From contig NZ_JAPDUG010000001.1 of assembly GCF_026015885.1 (NCBI RefSeq), positions 124,001-188,000 on the forward strand: a stretch of 64,000 nt of DNA. The letters run 5' to 3'. The translations under genes and the position numbers were made by a program. Shown in pieces: positions 39,742-48,551 of this stretch. Below the pieces are notes generated by a model. The model was not told where the DNA came from. It saw only the letters and a program-made list of their open reading frames with translations, and did not search any database. This DNA comes from Halocynthiibacter sp. SDUM655004 (GTDB taxonomy: Bacteria; Pseudomonadota; Alphaproteobacteria; Rhodobacterales; Rhodobacteraceae). Positions within the stretch are counted from its first letter, which is position 1. Every line of letters begins with the position of its first letter.

Positions 39742-40125
39742 GTGTTTGAAAACATATCAGTTCTTCGCATGTCTCAAGCGATGACCAACCACGCATCTAC
39801 GCGGCAATCCGTGATTGCTGAGAATGTAGCTCATGCGGATACGCCAGCTTATAAAGCTAAGACGGTTAAACCTTTCGCTGAGCTCTATGGAAGCAGTAGC
39901 GATACGCAGTTGAAATCAACACGCTCTGGGCATCTGGATTTCCAACATTCACCGACTTCTGTACAGGATGCGATTGTTCCATCCGAAGCTGAAGCGTCCC
40001 CCAATGGAAATAACGTCGGTCTTGAGCGAGAGCTGATGAATGCCAGCATTGCGCGGCATGATTTTGACACGGCGATCGCGATCTACAAGTCCACGCTTAA
40101 CGTTCTTCGAACGAGCATTCGCTAG
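39742..40125 (+). CDS. flgB: Flagellar basal-body rod protein FlgB
   Basis: Proximal rod subunit. Start set at GTG 39742 (VFENISVLRMSQAM) because GGGAGAA lies 6 bases upstream and homologues begin at this point; the frame is open from a TTG at 39712. 127 residues. The rod motif SVIAENVAHADTPAYKAK (about 22-39) is diagnostic. First gene of the flgB-flgC-fliE-fliQ-flgF-flgG-flgA-flgH unit. Confidence 0.92.
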   Translation: MFENISVLRMSQAMTNHASTRQSVIAENVAHADTPAYKAKTVKPFAELYGSSSDTQLKSTRSGHLDFQHSPTSVQDAIVPSEAEASPNGNNVGLERELMNASIARHDFDTAIAIYKSTLNVLRTSIR

Positions 40126-40141
40126 GAAAGGGACGAGCTAG

Positions 40142-40534
40142 ATGAGTGATCTATTAAAAACAATGACCCTTTCAAGCAGTGGCATGCAAGCGCAGGCTAG
40201 CAGGCTGAGGCATGTGTCAGAAAATATCGCAAACTCGGATACGCCAGGCTATCGACGGAAAACCATTTCGTTCGAGGAGATTGCGGGGAAAAGCGCAGCG
40301 GCTGGTGGCGTGCAAATTGGAGCAGTGCAACTGGATAAAACTGAGCTGCAACGAGTTTACGATCCCTCTCACCCGCTCGCAGATGTTTCAGGTCACTACG
40401 AAGGCTCGAATGTCGAGCTAATTGTTGAAGTTGCAGATGCACGAGAGGCGCAACGTTCATACGAGGCGAATTTGAAGATGTTCGATCAAGCACGGCAAAT
40501 GTCGTCGGCCTTGCTCGACCTACTCCGTCGATAA
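40142..40534 (+). CDS. flgC: Flagellar basal-body rod protein FlgC
   Basis: 130-residue rod subunit. N-terminal rod domain with SENIANSDTPGYRRKTISF (about 27-45) and the C-terminal VADAREAQRSYEANLKMFDQ (about 100-119) that packs beside it. 16 bases after flgB, 12 before fliE. Confidence 0.94.
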   Translation: MSDLLKTMTLSSSGMQAQASRLRHVSENIANSDTPGYRRKTISFEEIAGKSAAAGGVQIGAVQLDKTELQRVYDPSHPLADVSGHYEGSNVELIVEVADAREAQRSYEANLKMFDQARQMSSALLDLLRR

Positions 40535-40546
40535 AGGAGAGTTTTT

Positions 40547-40837
40547 ATGAATATCAACACAACTTTGGCCGCGCAAAATTACAACGCAATGCGTACGGCG
40601 ACGGCGCCGAAACCAGCTTCGGGTGAAACCTCTGGTTCGTTTACGAAAGTTGCGCAAGATTTTGCAACCACGCTGGTCAACAGTGAAGAGCAAGCTAAAG
40701 CGGCGATGACGAGCGGAGCAGACCCGAACTCTCTTGTTCAGGCGCTCGCGCAGACCGAACTTGCAGTCGAAACAGCTGTGAGCGTGCGAGATAGGGTCGT
40801 TGAGGCATATCAGGAAATTCTACGGATGCCGGTGTAA
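40547..40837 (+). CDS. fliE: Flagellar hook-basal body complex protein FliE
   Basis: 96 residues; joins the MS ring to the rod. The conserved C-terminal helix LAQTELAVETAVSVRDRVVEAYQEILRMPV-like region (about 65-96, split) is typical. A GGAGAG sequence precedes the ATG. fliQ starts two bases after the stop. Confidence 0.92.
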   Translation: MNINTTLAAQNYNAMRTATAPKPASGETSGSFTKVAQDFATTLVNSEEQAKAAMTSGADPNSLVQALAQTELAVETAVSVRDRVVEAYQEILRMPV

Positions 40838-40839
40838 TC

Positions 40840-41106
40840 ATGGATGAATTTCAGATCTACGATACGCTACGGCAGGGGCTTTGGATCGCAGTTGTTATTT
40901 CAACGCCTATTCTTGTCGTTGCATTGGTCGCTGGCTTGATTATCGGCCTATTCCAAGCTCTCACATCTATTCAGGAAATGACGCTGACTTTTGTGCCCAA
41001 ACTGGGCGCGATGCTCGTCGTGTTTTGGATGACAATGGGGTTTATGACCGAAACGTTGGTTTCGTTCTTTAAAAGCGGCCTCGTTCCACTGATTGCGGGA
41101 GTGTAG
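40840..41106 (+). CDS. fliQ: Flagellar export-gate protein FliQ
   Basis: 88-residue inner-membrane protein with two membrane helices (about 16-40 and 52-75) and the conserved ALTSIQEMTLTFVPKL between them. It assembles with FliP and FliR (both encoded in the window) into the export-gate channel. Its placement inside the rod-gene operon is normal for alphaproteobacteria. Confidence 0.95.
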   Translation: MDEFQIYDTLRQGLWIAVVISTPILVVALVAGLIIGLFQALTSIQEMTLTFVPKLGAMLVVFWMTMGFMTETLVSFFKSGLVPLIAGV

Positions 41107-41109
41107 CCA

Positions 41110-41823
41110 ATGGACAATGCAAGTTATACCGCGCTCACTCGGCAAACAGGCTTGCGGAAAGAAATGCAAGCGGTTGCCAACAATATTGCGAACCTTTCGA
41201 CCACTGGATTTCGCAAAGAAGGCGTCGTGTTCGCGGAACATATCAAGGCCCTTGATCCAGAAAGCGAAAGCCTGTCGATGGCCCATGCGAGTGTCGCCAG
41301 AACAGATTTTTCGCAAGGGGCACTGAAGCAAACCAACGGAACGTTCGATCTCGCCATCGAGGGAAACGGGTTTTTCCTAGTCGAAACGGAGGGTGGACAA
41401 CGGTTGTCTCGTGGTGGGGCATTTCTTGCCAATAGCGAGGGGGATTTGGTGACACCTGATGGCGCGCGAGTCCTCGACGCGGGTCAAGCACCGATATTTG
41501 TGCCTCCGGATGCCTTGGAAATTAGCATAGGCAGCGACGGTACGTTGACCGCAGACGGTCGCCCAATATCCCAGATCGGGGTGTTCGAACCAACTGAAAC
41601 CAACAGCCTATCCCGTGAAAATGGTGTTCGCTTCGCATTTGAGGGCGATCTTCGGCCGCAAACCGAAAGTCAGGTTCTTCAGGGATTTGTCGAGGATTCA
41701 AATGTAAATCCAATCATAGAAGTGTCTCGGATGATCGAGGTCCAGCGCGCTTACGAACAGGGGCAGAACTTTCTGGAAAAAGAAGATGAGCGCATTCGTT
41801 CTGTTCTGAGAACTCTCGGCTAA
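41110..41823 (+). CDS. flgF: Flagellar basal-body rod protein FlgF
   Basis: Proximal rod protein of 237 residues. N-terminal NNIANLSTTGFRKEGVVFAE (about 20-39), central FDLAIEGNGFFLVE (about 79-92) and C-terminal VNPIIEVSRMIEVQRAYEQG (about 198-217) are typical of the FlgF/FlgG group. It is shorter than FlgG and precedes it, which supports FlgF. Confidence 0.92.
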   Translation: MDNASYTALTRQTGLRKEMQAVANNIANLSTTGFRKEGVVFAEHIKALDPESESLSMAHASVARTDFSQGALKQTNGTFDLAIEGNGFFLVETEGGQRLSRGGAFLANSEGDLVTPDGARVLDAGQAPIFVPPDALEISIGSDGTLTADGRPISQIGVFEPTETNSLSRENGVRFAFEGDLRPQTESQVLQGFVEDSNVNPIIEVSRMIEVQRAYEQGQNFLEKEDERIRSVLRTLG

Positions 41824-41838
41824 TCGAAAGGGAAACAC

Positions 41839-42624
41839 ATGCGAGCTTTAGCAATTGCCGCGACCGGTATGTCTGCCCAACAGATGCGGGTTGAAACGAT
41901 CTCCAATAACTTGGCGAATATGAACACTACCGGGTACAACGCGCGCCGCGCGGAGTTTGCGGACCTACATTACCAACAGCAAACACGGGCTGGAACGATC
42001 GTTTCCTCGGATGGGACTGCGCTTCCAACCGGCGTACAGCTTGGGCTTGGCGTTCGTCCAACTGCAGTTACGGTTCAACTTGCGCAAGGGTCGCTTGCTG
42101 AAACTGGCGGTGATCTTGACCTCGCCATCGAGGGGGCTGGATACCTTGAAGTTACGCTCCCATCCGGCGTTTCAGCTTACACTCGCGACGGTGGTTTACA
42201 CCGCTCCGCTGAAGGTTTGATTGTTACGTCAGACGGCTATCCCGTGGTGCCGGACATAACCATTCCAGATGATGCTCGCAGTATTTCAATCAACGCGGAG
42301 GGCGAAGTTTATGCATATTTTTCAGATCGTGTTGAGCCAGAAGTGCTGGGTCAGTTCACGCTAGCTGGTTTTTCAAATCCGAAAGGTCTTGAGGCCATTG
42401 GTTCGAACCTTTTTCTTGAATCTGCGGCATCTGGCCAAGCTAACATTTCGGTACCAGGGGAAGACGGAATAGGAACTCTGCGCCAGGGTTATCTCGAGTC
42501 GTCTTCGGTTGATGCTGTTCGAGAAGTGACTGAACTTATTGAAGCCCAACGAGGCTATGAGCTAAACGCCAAAGTGCTTACCGCCGCTGATCAGATGCTT
42601 AGCGCAACTTCACAGGTGCGATAA
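41839..42624 (+). CDS. flgG: Flagellar basal-body distal rod protein FlgG
   Basis: 261 residues. MRALAIAATGMSAQQMRVE at the N-terminus, SNNLANMNTTGYNARRAEF, and the C-terminal LIEAQRGYELNAKVLTAADQM are the FlgG hallmarks. The stop overlaps the flgA start by one base. Normal family length. Confidence 0.95.
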   Translation: MRALAIAATGMSAQQMRVETISNNLANMNTTGYNARRAEFADLHYQQQTRAGTIVSSDGTALPTGVQLGLGVRPTAVTVQLAQGSLAETGGDLDLAIEGAGYLEVTLPSGVSAYTRDGGLHRSAEGLIVTSDGYPVVPDITIPDDARSISINAEGEVYAYFSDRVEPEVLGQFTLAGFSNPKGLEAIGSNLFLESAASGQANISVPGEDGIGTLRQGYLESSSVDAVREVTELIEAQRGYELNAKVLTAADQMLSATSQVR

Positions 42625-43043
42625 TGAGGCTGCTCATGTTCATTGCCGCAACTCTATTTAGCGCTGACGTTGCGAGTTCTGATATTCTTGTTGCGGCGAG
42701 AACGCTCAGAAGCGGCGACATAATCGAGGCAAGCGATTACGCCATTGCCGAGGGCAATGTTGCCGGCGCGATTGATGCAGCAACAAACATCGCAGGGCTT
42801 GAAGCTAAAACTGCAATTTATGCTGGCCAGCCAATCCAAGCGGGTTCTATCGGCGCACCTACTGTCGTTGCCCGAAACCAGCCAGTTTTGCTGATTTATT
42901 CCCAAGGTGGAATCTTCATTGCTACCGAAGCGCGCGCGCTCGGTCGGGGCGGCGCCGGAGATTCAATTAAGGTCATGAATTTGGCGTCGCGGTCGACGGT
43001 TCTGGGCGTTGTTCAGACGGATGGAAGTGTCAAAGTTAAATAG
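42624..43043 (+). CDS. flgA: Flagellar P-ring assembly chaperone FlgA
   Basis: 139-residue periplasmic protein with a signal peptide (about 1-19). A SAF domain follows, including RTLRSGDIIEASDYAIAEG and GQPIQAGSIGAPTVVARNQPV. It is a short FlgA of the alphaproteobacterial type. It assists assembly of the P ring; the P-ring gene flgI itself is not in the window. Confidence 0.9.
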   Translation: MRLLMFIAATLFSADVASSDILVAARTLRSGDIIEASDYAIAEGNVAGAIDAATNIAGLEAKTAIYAGQPIQAGSIGAPTVVARNQPVLLIYSQGGIFIATEARALGRGGAGDSIKVMNLASRSTVLGVVQTDGSVKVK

Positions 43044-43050
43044 GATGATT

Positions 43051-43776
43051 ATGAAAAAAGTACTGATTTCTGCCGGTTTTCTCTGTGGCGCTGTAGCCTG
43101 TTCACCGTTGGAGGAAGTTGGGCGTGCTCCCGACTTTACCAATTCCGTTACCGGCCCAGAATACAATGCAATGATGTCGCCTGGATTTCCGGCAACGGTT
43201 GACCGCAGCCGCAAAGACATCGCCTCGCTTTGGAGCAGAGAGCAGCAATCGCTTCTTGGAGATCGAAGAGCGCTGAAGCGGGGAGATATTCTCACTGTTG
43301 TAATTGAGATAGATGAGAAAGCAGAAATTTCCAATTCCACCGAACGGAGCCGTGATGGGCAGAAGTCTATGGGGATCCCTTCGTTCTTTGGGTTGCCCCA
43401 ACGTGCAAACGAGTTGCTTCCTGTTGGGGCAAACATGGCAAACGCAGTTGAAACGAACTCGTCTACCTCGCACCAAGGCGACGGCCAAGTGAAGCGCAAA
43501 GAGAAAATCACGCTTCGAGTCGCGGCTACCGTCGTTGATGTTCTACAAAACGGCGTTTTGGCAATTCAGGGATCGCAAGAAGTTCGGGTCAATTTCGAAA
43601 TTCGGGAATTGCTTGTTTCTGGTTATGTTCGACCTGGAGACATCACGCGCCAAAACCAAATTACCTATGACAAAATCGCGTCGGCCCGCATTTCATACGG
43701 CGGCCGCGGTCAAATTACGACGGTTCAGCAGCCCGCATACGGTCAGCAGATAGCCGATATTGTGTTACCATTTTGA
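43051..43776 (+). CDS. flgH: Flagellar L-ring lipoprotein FlgH
   Basis: Outer-membrane ring subunit, 241 residues. Start set at ATG 43051, 7 bases after flgA, preceded by AGGATGA; the open frame runs back into flgA. A lipoprotein-type signal peptide ends at Cys17 (AVACS). Family features include SLWSREQQSLLGDRRALKRG, ILTVVIEIDEKAEISNST and the C-terminal ISYGGRGQITTVQQPAYGQQ. Confidence 0.93.
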   Translation: MKKVLISAGFLCGAVACSPLEEVGRAPDFTNSVTGPEYNAMMSPGFPATVDRSRKDIASLWSREQQSLLGDRRALKRGDILTVVIEIDEKAEISNSTERSRDGQKSMGIPSFFGLPQRANELLPVGANMANAVETNSSTSHQGDGQVKRKEKITLRVAATVVDVLQNGVLAIQGSQEVRVNFEIRELLVSGYVRPGDITRQNQITYDKIASARISYGGRGQITTVQQPAYGQQIADIVLPF

Positions 43777-43784
43777 GGCGCGCG

Positions 43785-44273
43785 ATGAAGTTCCTACTAC
43801 CAATAATATTGTGTCTATTTGGAATTGCGGTGGGTTTTGGCTCTTCTAAAGCGGTTCCACTGATGCAGGCAGCATTGAATGATGAATGCACATTGGACAC
43901 AACGGAAACTCACCCATTGGAGGTGGCTGAAATTGAAAGCACCTCAAGCGAGTACTTAAAACTTAGTAACCAGTTTGTTGTTCCTATTGTTCGTGAAAAT
44001 GATGTGGGAGCATTGGCGGTTCTTTCGCTGAGTCTTGAGGTGAAAGAGGGGCAGAAAGAAGCTGTATTTGAAATGGAGCCAAAAATCCGCAATGAGCTTC
44101 TGGCAGTACTTTTTGATCATGCGAATGAAGGTGGCTTTGACGGGCAATTTGCTTCGCGCAACAATCTCGACCTTCTGCAAACTAGGTTGCTTGCGTCGGT
44201 TAGAGAGGCAACAGACAATCAAGTTACCGATGTTCTTATCACCGATATCGTTAGGCAGAACATATCGAACTAG
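43785..44273 (+). CDS. FliL-like flagellar protein (second FliL paralogue)
   Basis: 162 residues with one N-terminal membrane anchor (about 3-24) and a periplasmic SPFH-like FliL domain whose ending DVLITDIVRQNI is typical. Start set at ATG 43785 (GAGG 6 bases upstream); the frame also opens at a TTG at 43773 overlapping flgH. A canonical FliL is encoded at 53235-53711, so this is a divergent second copy at the end of the rod/ring operon. It ends convergent with, and overlapping by 4 bases, the 116-residue coiled-coil gene. Confidence 0.75.
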   Translation: MKFLLPIILCLFGIAVGFGSSKAVPLMQAALNDECTLDTTETHPLEVAEIESTSSEYLKLSNQFVVPIVRENDVGALAVLSLSLEVKEGQKEAVFEMEPKIRNELLAVLFDHANEGGFDGQFASRNNLDLLQTRLLASVREATDNQVTDVLITDIVRQNISN

Positions 44274-44620
44274 CGACTATTCTTCGATTTTGAAAGCGAC
44301 TTAAGAGCTTGAGTTTGCCCAAAAGCCTTGGCCGCTTTGTTTTTCTGGGCATCAATCTCGGCCATAATATTTGAACGCTCTGTGTTTATCTCCACCGCGC
44401 GCATTGATCGCCAGTCGTTCCACCTCGAACTGAGTTCACAGTAAGCGATGGTGGTTTCGATATCGGTGTCTGTCCCGTAACAAGCTGCAGATTGAGCTAG
44501 AGACGTGAACTCTTCCGATAGAATTTGGTTAGCACTTTCCAATGCTTTTAACTTGCCGAGCTCGGTGTCGAGTTTGAGCTTTGCAAGAATCTTGAGTTTT
44601 TCTAGGTTGCGCCGCTTCAT
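44270..44620 (-). CDS. Small coiled-coil protein at the end of the flhB operon (FliJ-like?)
   Basis: 116 residues, Lys/Glu/Ala-rich and predicted helical throughout (about 1-45 and 65-110). No signal peptide or membrane segment. FliJ, the coiled-coil stalk of the export ATPase, is not otherwise evident in this window and has similar size and charge, so an FliJ-like role is a reasonable guess, not a recognised match. Its start overlaps the flhB stop by 4 bases, so it is co-translated with the export-gate genes. Confidence 0.5.
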   Translation of the reverse strand: MKRRNLEKLKILAKLKLDTELGKLKALESANQILSEEFTSLAQSAACYGTDTDIETTIAYCELSSRWNDWRSMRAVEINTERSNIMAEIDAQKNKAAKAFGQTQALKSLSKSKNSR

Positions 44621-45687
44621 GTAAGGTTTCCTGCTTTCTTTCGAACGCTCTCTGCGAAACGGATCGCAAGCGCAACGGCCTCGTAGTGTTCCGCATGGAC
44701 TTCTTCGCCAAGTTCGACAGTAGCATAGATGGCGCGGGTTGCGGGCGGGTCTCGGTGGATTGGGACGCCGTTCTCGATCGCTGTTTCGCGGATTCTCATT
44801 GCAACTTCATCTACTCCCTTTGCAACGCAGACCGGAGCGCCTCCGCTCTTTTTGTTCCAAACTAACGCAACAGCGAAATGGGTAGGGTTAACCAGCACAA
44901 CATCAGCCTTTGGTACTTCTATCATCATTTTATTGAGTGCAATTTCCTGCCCTCGCTGACGACGCTGCCCTTTTTGATGTGGGTCGCCTTCGGAATTCTT
45001 CTGTTCGTCTGTTAGTTCTTTCCGAGACATCATGTTTTTCCGGTGATGTTCTTTGTACTGGAACAGATAATCAACTACGCCGATACAAACGGAAATCAAC
45101 ACTACGACCACAACAAATTGGACTATCAGCGACATCATTCCAATGATTGCTTGCTGCGCGGAGAGGTTTGCGATTGATAGAATTACAGCGCGCTTCTTCG
45201 CTAGAAATACGCCGAGAATAATTGAAACCAGCACCAGTTTTGCTGTGCTTTTGCCAAACTCAAATAACCCTGAACGACCAAACTTATTCTTCAAGTTCGA
45301 CAGCGGAGAGATTTTGGACAGTTTGGGTTCGAGTTTTGCTGGCGCAAAAACAAAGCCTTTCTGAAAGAATACGACACCAATAACCATCACTACGGGCAAG
45401 ACGAAAAGAGGGGCTAACGGAAACAGTGATGAAGCAATTGCTCCGGTCAAACTCGCAGTTGTCGTTGCAGCTACGAAGTTTTGTGGAGAATGCAGTAATA
45501 TGGAAAGTGCCGCCGCTGAGCGCGGAATTGCATTTGGCCCGAACACAAACAACGCAATTAGAAAACCTGTAAAAGACGCAGCTGTTATCAAATCCGTTGA
45601 GCGCGGAATCTCACCTTTCTTTCGAGCGTCATCCAGCTTCTGCTGAGACGCTTCATATTGTTTTTCACCTTCGTCGTTTTGGCTCAT
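44617..45687 (-). CDS. flhB: Flagellar export-gate switch protein FlhB
   Basis: 356 residues: N-terminal EKQYEASQQKLDDARKKGEIPRS-like stretch, four membrane helices (about 32-55, 85-110, 140-160, 185-208) and a cytosolic domain containing the self-cleavage motif NPTH (about 266-269, in VLVNPTHFAVAL). Autocleavage there switches export specificity together with FliK. Overlaps fliR by 4 bases. Confidence 0.95.
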   Translation of the reverse strand: MSQNDEGEKQYEASQQKLDDARKKGEIPRSTDLITAASFTGFLIALFVFGPNAIPRSAAALSILLHSPQNFVAATTTASLTGAIASSLFPLAPLFVLPVVMVIGVVFFQKGFVFAPAKLEPKLSKISPLSNLKNKFGRSGLFEFGKSTAKLVLVSIILGVFLAKKRAVILSIANLSAQQAIIGMMSLIVQFVVVVVLISVCIGVVDYLFQYKEHHRKNMMSRKELTDEQKNSEGDPHQKGQRRQRGQEIALNKMMIEVPKADVVLVNPTHFAVALVWNKKSGGAPVCVAKGVDEVAMRIRETAIENGVPIHRDPPATRAIYATVELGEEVHAEHYEAVALAIRFAESVRKKAGNLT

Positions 45688-46454
45688 TGAGGTTTCAAAA
45701 ACGGATTAAAAAGAGTTTCAGAAAATGCTGCCCACCAAAGGGAGATAATTGCGGGCGAGATCAGCAGAAGAAGCACAATTCCTCCTAAGGTGATCGCTGG
45801 TGCACCGACCATCGCGACCATCAACTGTGGCATCGCACGGTTAATGACGCCGATTGCAACGTTGTAGAGGAGAGAAGCAGCGAGAAACGGAGATGAAAGG
45901 ACAAAGGCGAGCGAAAATGCTCTGGCGATGTGACTAACACCTAAGTTGGTAAGATTTTCACCAGATGGAAGCTGCCCAATGGGTAAAACAGTATAGGAGA
46001 GTATGAACGCTTCGATAACGAGAAGATGAAATCCGTTTGCGAGCGCCACCGAGAGCCCCCCCCAGAACAACAAGTGCCCGATGGCGGGCTGTGGCTCCGA
46101 TGATGCCGTGCCAAACATTTGCGAAAGCGAAATCGATTGAGCAACAATCGCACCAATCATTTGAAGTGCGAAGACGAATGAACGAAGAATTATGCCCAAG
46201 GACAGTCCGGCAACTATTTCGACGGCTACTTCAACAATCCCAATTTCCGCAAACGCTTGGTGCTCTGCAAACAAGATTGAATATACCGGTACAGTGAATG
46301 CTAGCGATAGGCCCAGACGTATTCGCATTGGAATTGCTTGCTCACCGAATGCTGGCAGTAGTGCCATTGTTGCGCCGACTCGCAGGAAAGTAAGGAAAAA
46401 TGACGTAACAATCGCCTGATTTTGAGCTAAGAGTATGGAAAGGTCGGCTGTCAT
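45684..46454 (-). CDS. fliR: Flagellar export-gate protein FliR
   Basis: 256-residue polytopic membrane protein with six to seven hydrophobic segments and the family stretch FLRVGATMALLPAFGEQAIPMRIRLGLS-like near 24-51 (split). It forms the export gate with FliP and FliQ. Overlaps flhA and flhB by 4 bases on either side. Confidence 0.95.
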   Translation of the reverse strand: MTADLSILLAQNQAIVTSFFLTFLRVGATMALLPAFGEQAIPMRIRLGLSLAFTVPVYSILFAEHQAFAEIGIVEVAVEIVAGLSLGIILRSFVFALQMIGAIVAQSISLSQMFGTASSEPQPAIGHLLFWGGLSVALANGFHLLVIEAFILSYTVLPIGQLPSGENLTNLGVSHIARAFSLAFVLSSPFLAASLLYNVAIGVINRAMPQLMVAMVGAPAITLGGIVLLLLISPAIISLWWAAFSETLFNPFLKPQ

Positions 46455-48541
46455 TTCGTGACAAACCCAACAAGCGCTGGTTTGGCGTCTGTTCCAATTT
46501 CCTCAAATGAAAGGACTGGGTTTGAGATGCCTTTGGCGGTCAGAACGGTTCTGAGGAAACGCCGCCGCATTCTTGAAGTTACGATTGCTGGGAACGCTCC
46601 GTTTTCTCCGGCGCGGGCGACTTTCTGAGCAATTCCATCAGCCAGAGAATTGAATTCGTCAGGAGGAAGGGCAACGTCTATTTGCCCTCGATCACCCTCG
46701 ATTTGATACTGATTGAAGGTCGCTTCCCATTCCGGAGCGAGTTGGACAAGAGGGATTGAGCCATCGTCGCGGCGAATCTCAGAGACGAGTTGAAAGCCAA
46801 GCCGCTGGCGGACGTGTTCTGTAATGCCTTCGCTTTTTTGATACACAGGTCGAGCTTCAGAGATGGCTTCCAGAATGAGTGCAAGATTACGTACAGAAAC
46901 TTGCTCTTCGAGCAGCTGGCGCATCACGCTAAGCAGAAGATCCACGGGCACTTTTTCGGGAATGAGTTCGTCAAGTAGCTGCTGATTTGCGCGCGCGCGA
47001 GATTCGTCTGAAAGATTTGTGAATTCCTCAAGTATGCGACGAAGAGCTTTCAGCGTTAGAAGCCGCGGGAAGTTGCTCTTAATTGTTTCTAAAAGGTGTG
47101 TGGCGAGCACTTCGCTGGGGGACACAATTGTGATGCCTGACGTGGCAACAGCCTCTTGATTCTCGGAGTTTATCCAGCGGGCCGGAGCGCCGTATACAGG
47201 TTCCTTTACATTGGTGCCTGCTTCCAGAAGATCTTGGTTGTCGGCCAGCAATGCGAGAACCTTGTCTTGCTCAACTCGGTCGCTTGCTTGTTCGACACCT
47301 TGAATTTTGATGATGTAGGTACCGTTTGGAAGCGTAGCGTTATCAGAAAGCCGTATTTCGGGAAGAACCAAACCGTAGACGGTTGCAATATGTTTGCGCA
47401 TATTCTCGATTCTGACGTCGAGTCCTGTTGCTGGGTCGAGCACCATATTTATGAGATCGGGCGCAAATTCTATATGGATGTCATCAAGATCCAACAAATC
47501 CCCTAGCGATTTTTCAGCAGCGACCTGTTCGGCGTTGTTTTCGGAAGTGATTTCATCGGCCTGGGCTTTGTTTTTCGTATAAACAAACCAAGATGCAGAA
47601 CCAAGCAAAGCCGCGCCGAGCATAAATGGGAGAAATGGAAGCCCCGGAACCAGAGCAAATACGCCCATAAGGAAAGCGACGGTCGCGAGCGCAGAGTGGT
47701 GGCGTCCGAGTTGTGAGAAAATTGCGAGATCTGTTGAGCCCGTTGCTCCGCCGCGTGCAAGCAAGAGTGCCGAGGCGATAGAGATTATGACGGCTGGAAT
47801 CTGTGAAACCAAGCCATCTCCGACTGTTAGTATTGCGTAGGTCTCTAGGGCTTGCCCCGCTGGCATTTTGTGAACAACCAAGCCCATTACAAGCCCCATC
47901 ACTAGATTGAGCAGTGTAATGAGAAGCCCTGCAACAGCATCGCCTTTCACAAATTTTGACGCACCATCGAGAGACCCAAAGAAGGTTGTTTCGGCTTGGT
48001 CGTTCTCACGGCGGGCTTTCGCCTCGGCGTGGCTTATTGCTCCTGCGGACATGTCTGCATCGATGGCCAGTTGTTTGCCGGGCATCGCGTCCAATGCAAA
48101 CCGCGCTCCCACTTCAGCCATTCGGCCTGCGCCTTTAGTGATGACGATGAAGTTGACAATGAGAAGAACACCAAAAACGACTAACCCCAAGAAAACGCTG
48201 CCGCTCATTATGAAGCTTGCAAAGCCTTGAATCACATTGCCGGCTGCGTTCGCACCGGTATGCCCCTGGCCGATGATGAGCTTGGTCGATGACACATTGA
48301 GCGACAAACGCAGCATGAGTGATGCTAACAGAACCGTCGGAAACGCTGAGAAATCCAAGGGGCGTTCGATGAATAGGGTGACCGTAAACATCAATATCGC
48401 AAGAGCAAACGAAGCAGCTAATCCAACGTCGAGAACCCAAGAAGGGACGGGCAAAATCATCATTACGATAACTGCCATCAAGGCCAAAGCCAGCAGTACC
48501 GTTGGGCTGAATAGCAAAGGAATCTGGTTCGAGAAACGCAT
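46451..48541 (-). CDS. flhA: Flagellar export-gate protein FlhA
   Basis: 696 residues. The N-terminal half has about eight membrane helices, with the FHIPEP-family cytosolic loop in AEVGARFALDAMPGKQLAID (about 139-158). The C-terminal cytosolic domain (about 335-696) receives chaperone-substrate complexes. Length and motifs are canonical. It lies between the lytic transglycosylase and fliR in the minus-strand operon. Confidence 0.96.
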   Translation of the reverse strand: MRFSNQIPLLFSPTVLLALALMAVIVMMILPVPSWVLDVGLAASFALAILMFTVTLFIERPLDFSAFPTVLLASLMLRLSLNVSSTKLIIGQGHTGANAAGNVIQGFASFIMSGSVFLGLVVFGVLLIVNFIVITKGAGRMAEVGARFALDAMPGKQLAIDADMSAGAISHAEAKARRENDQAETTFFGSLDGASKFVKGDAVAGLLITLLNLVMGLVMGLVVHKMPAGQALETYAILTVGDGLVSQIPAVIISIASALLLARGGATGSTDLAIFSQLGRHHSALATVAFLMGVFALVPGLPFLPFMLGAALLGSASWFVYTKNKAQADEITSENNAEQVAAEKSLGDLLDLDDIHIEFAPDLINMVLDPATGLDVRIENMRKHIATVYGLVLPEIRLSDNATLPNGTYIIKIQGVEQASDRVEQDKVLALLADNQDLLEAGTNVKEPVYGAPARWINSENQEAVATSGITIVSPSEVLATHLLETIKSNFPRLLTLKALRRILEEFTNLSDESRARANQQLLDELIPEKVPVDLLLSVMRQLLEEQVSVRNLALILEAISEARPVYQKSEGITEHVRQRLGFQLVSEIRRDDGSIPLVQLAPEWEATFNQYQIEGDRGQIDVALPPDEFNSLADGIAQKVARAGENGAFPAIVTSRMRRRFLRTVLTAKGISNPVLSFEEIGTDAKPALVGFVTK

Positions 48542-48551
48542 TTTGGATGAC

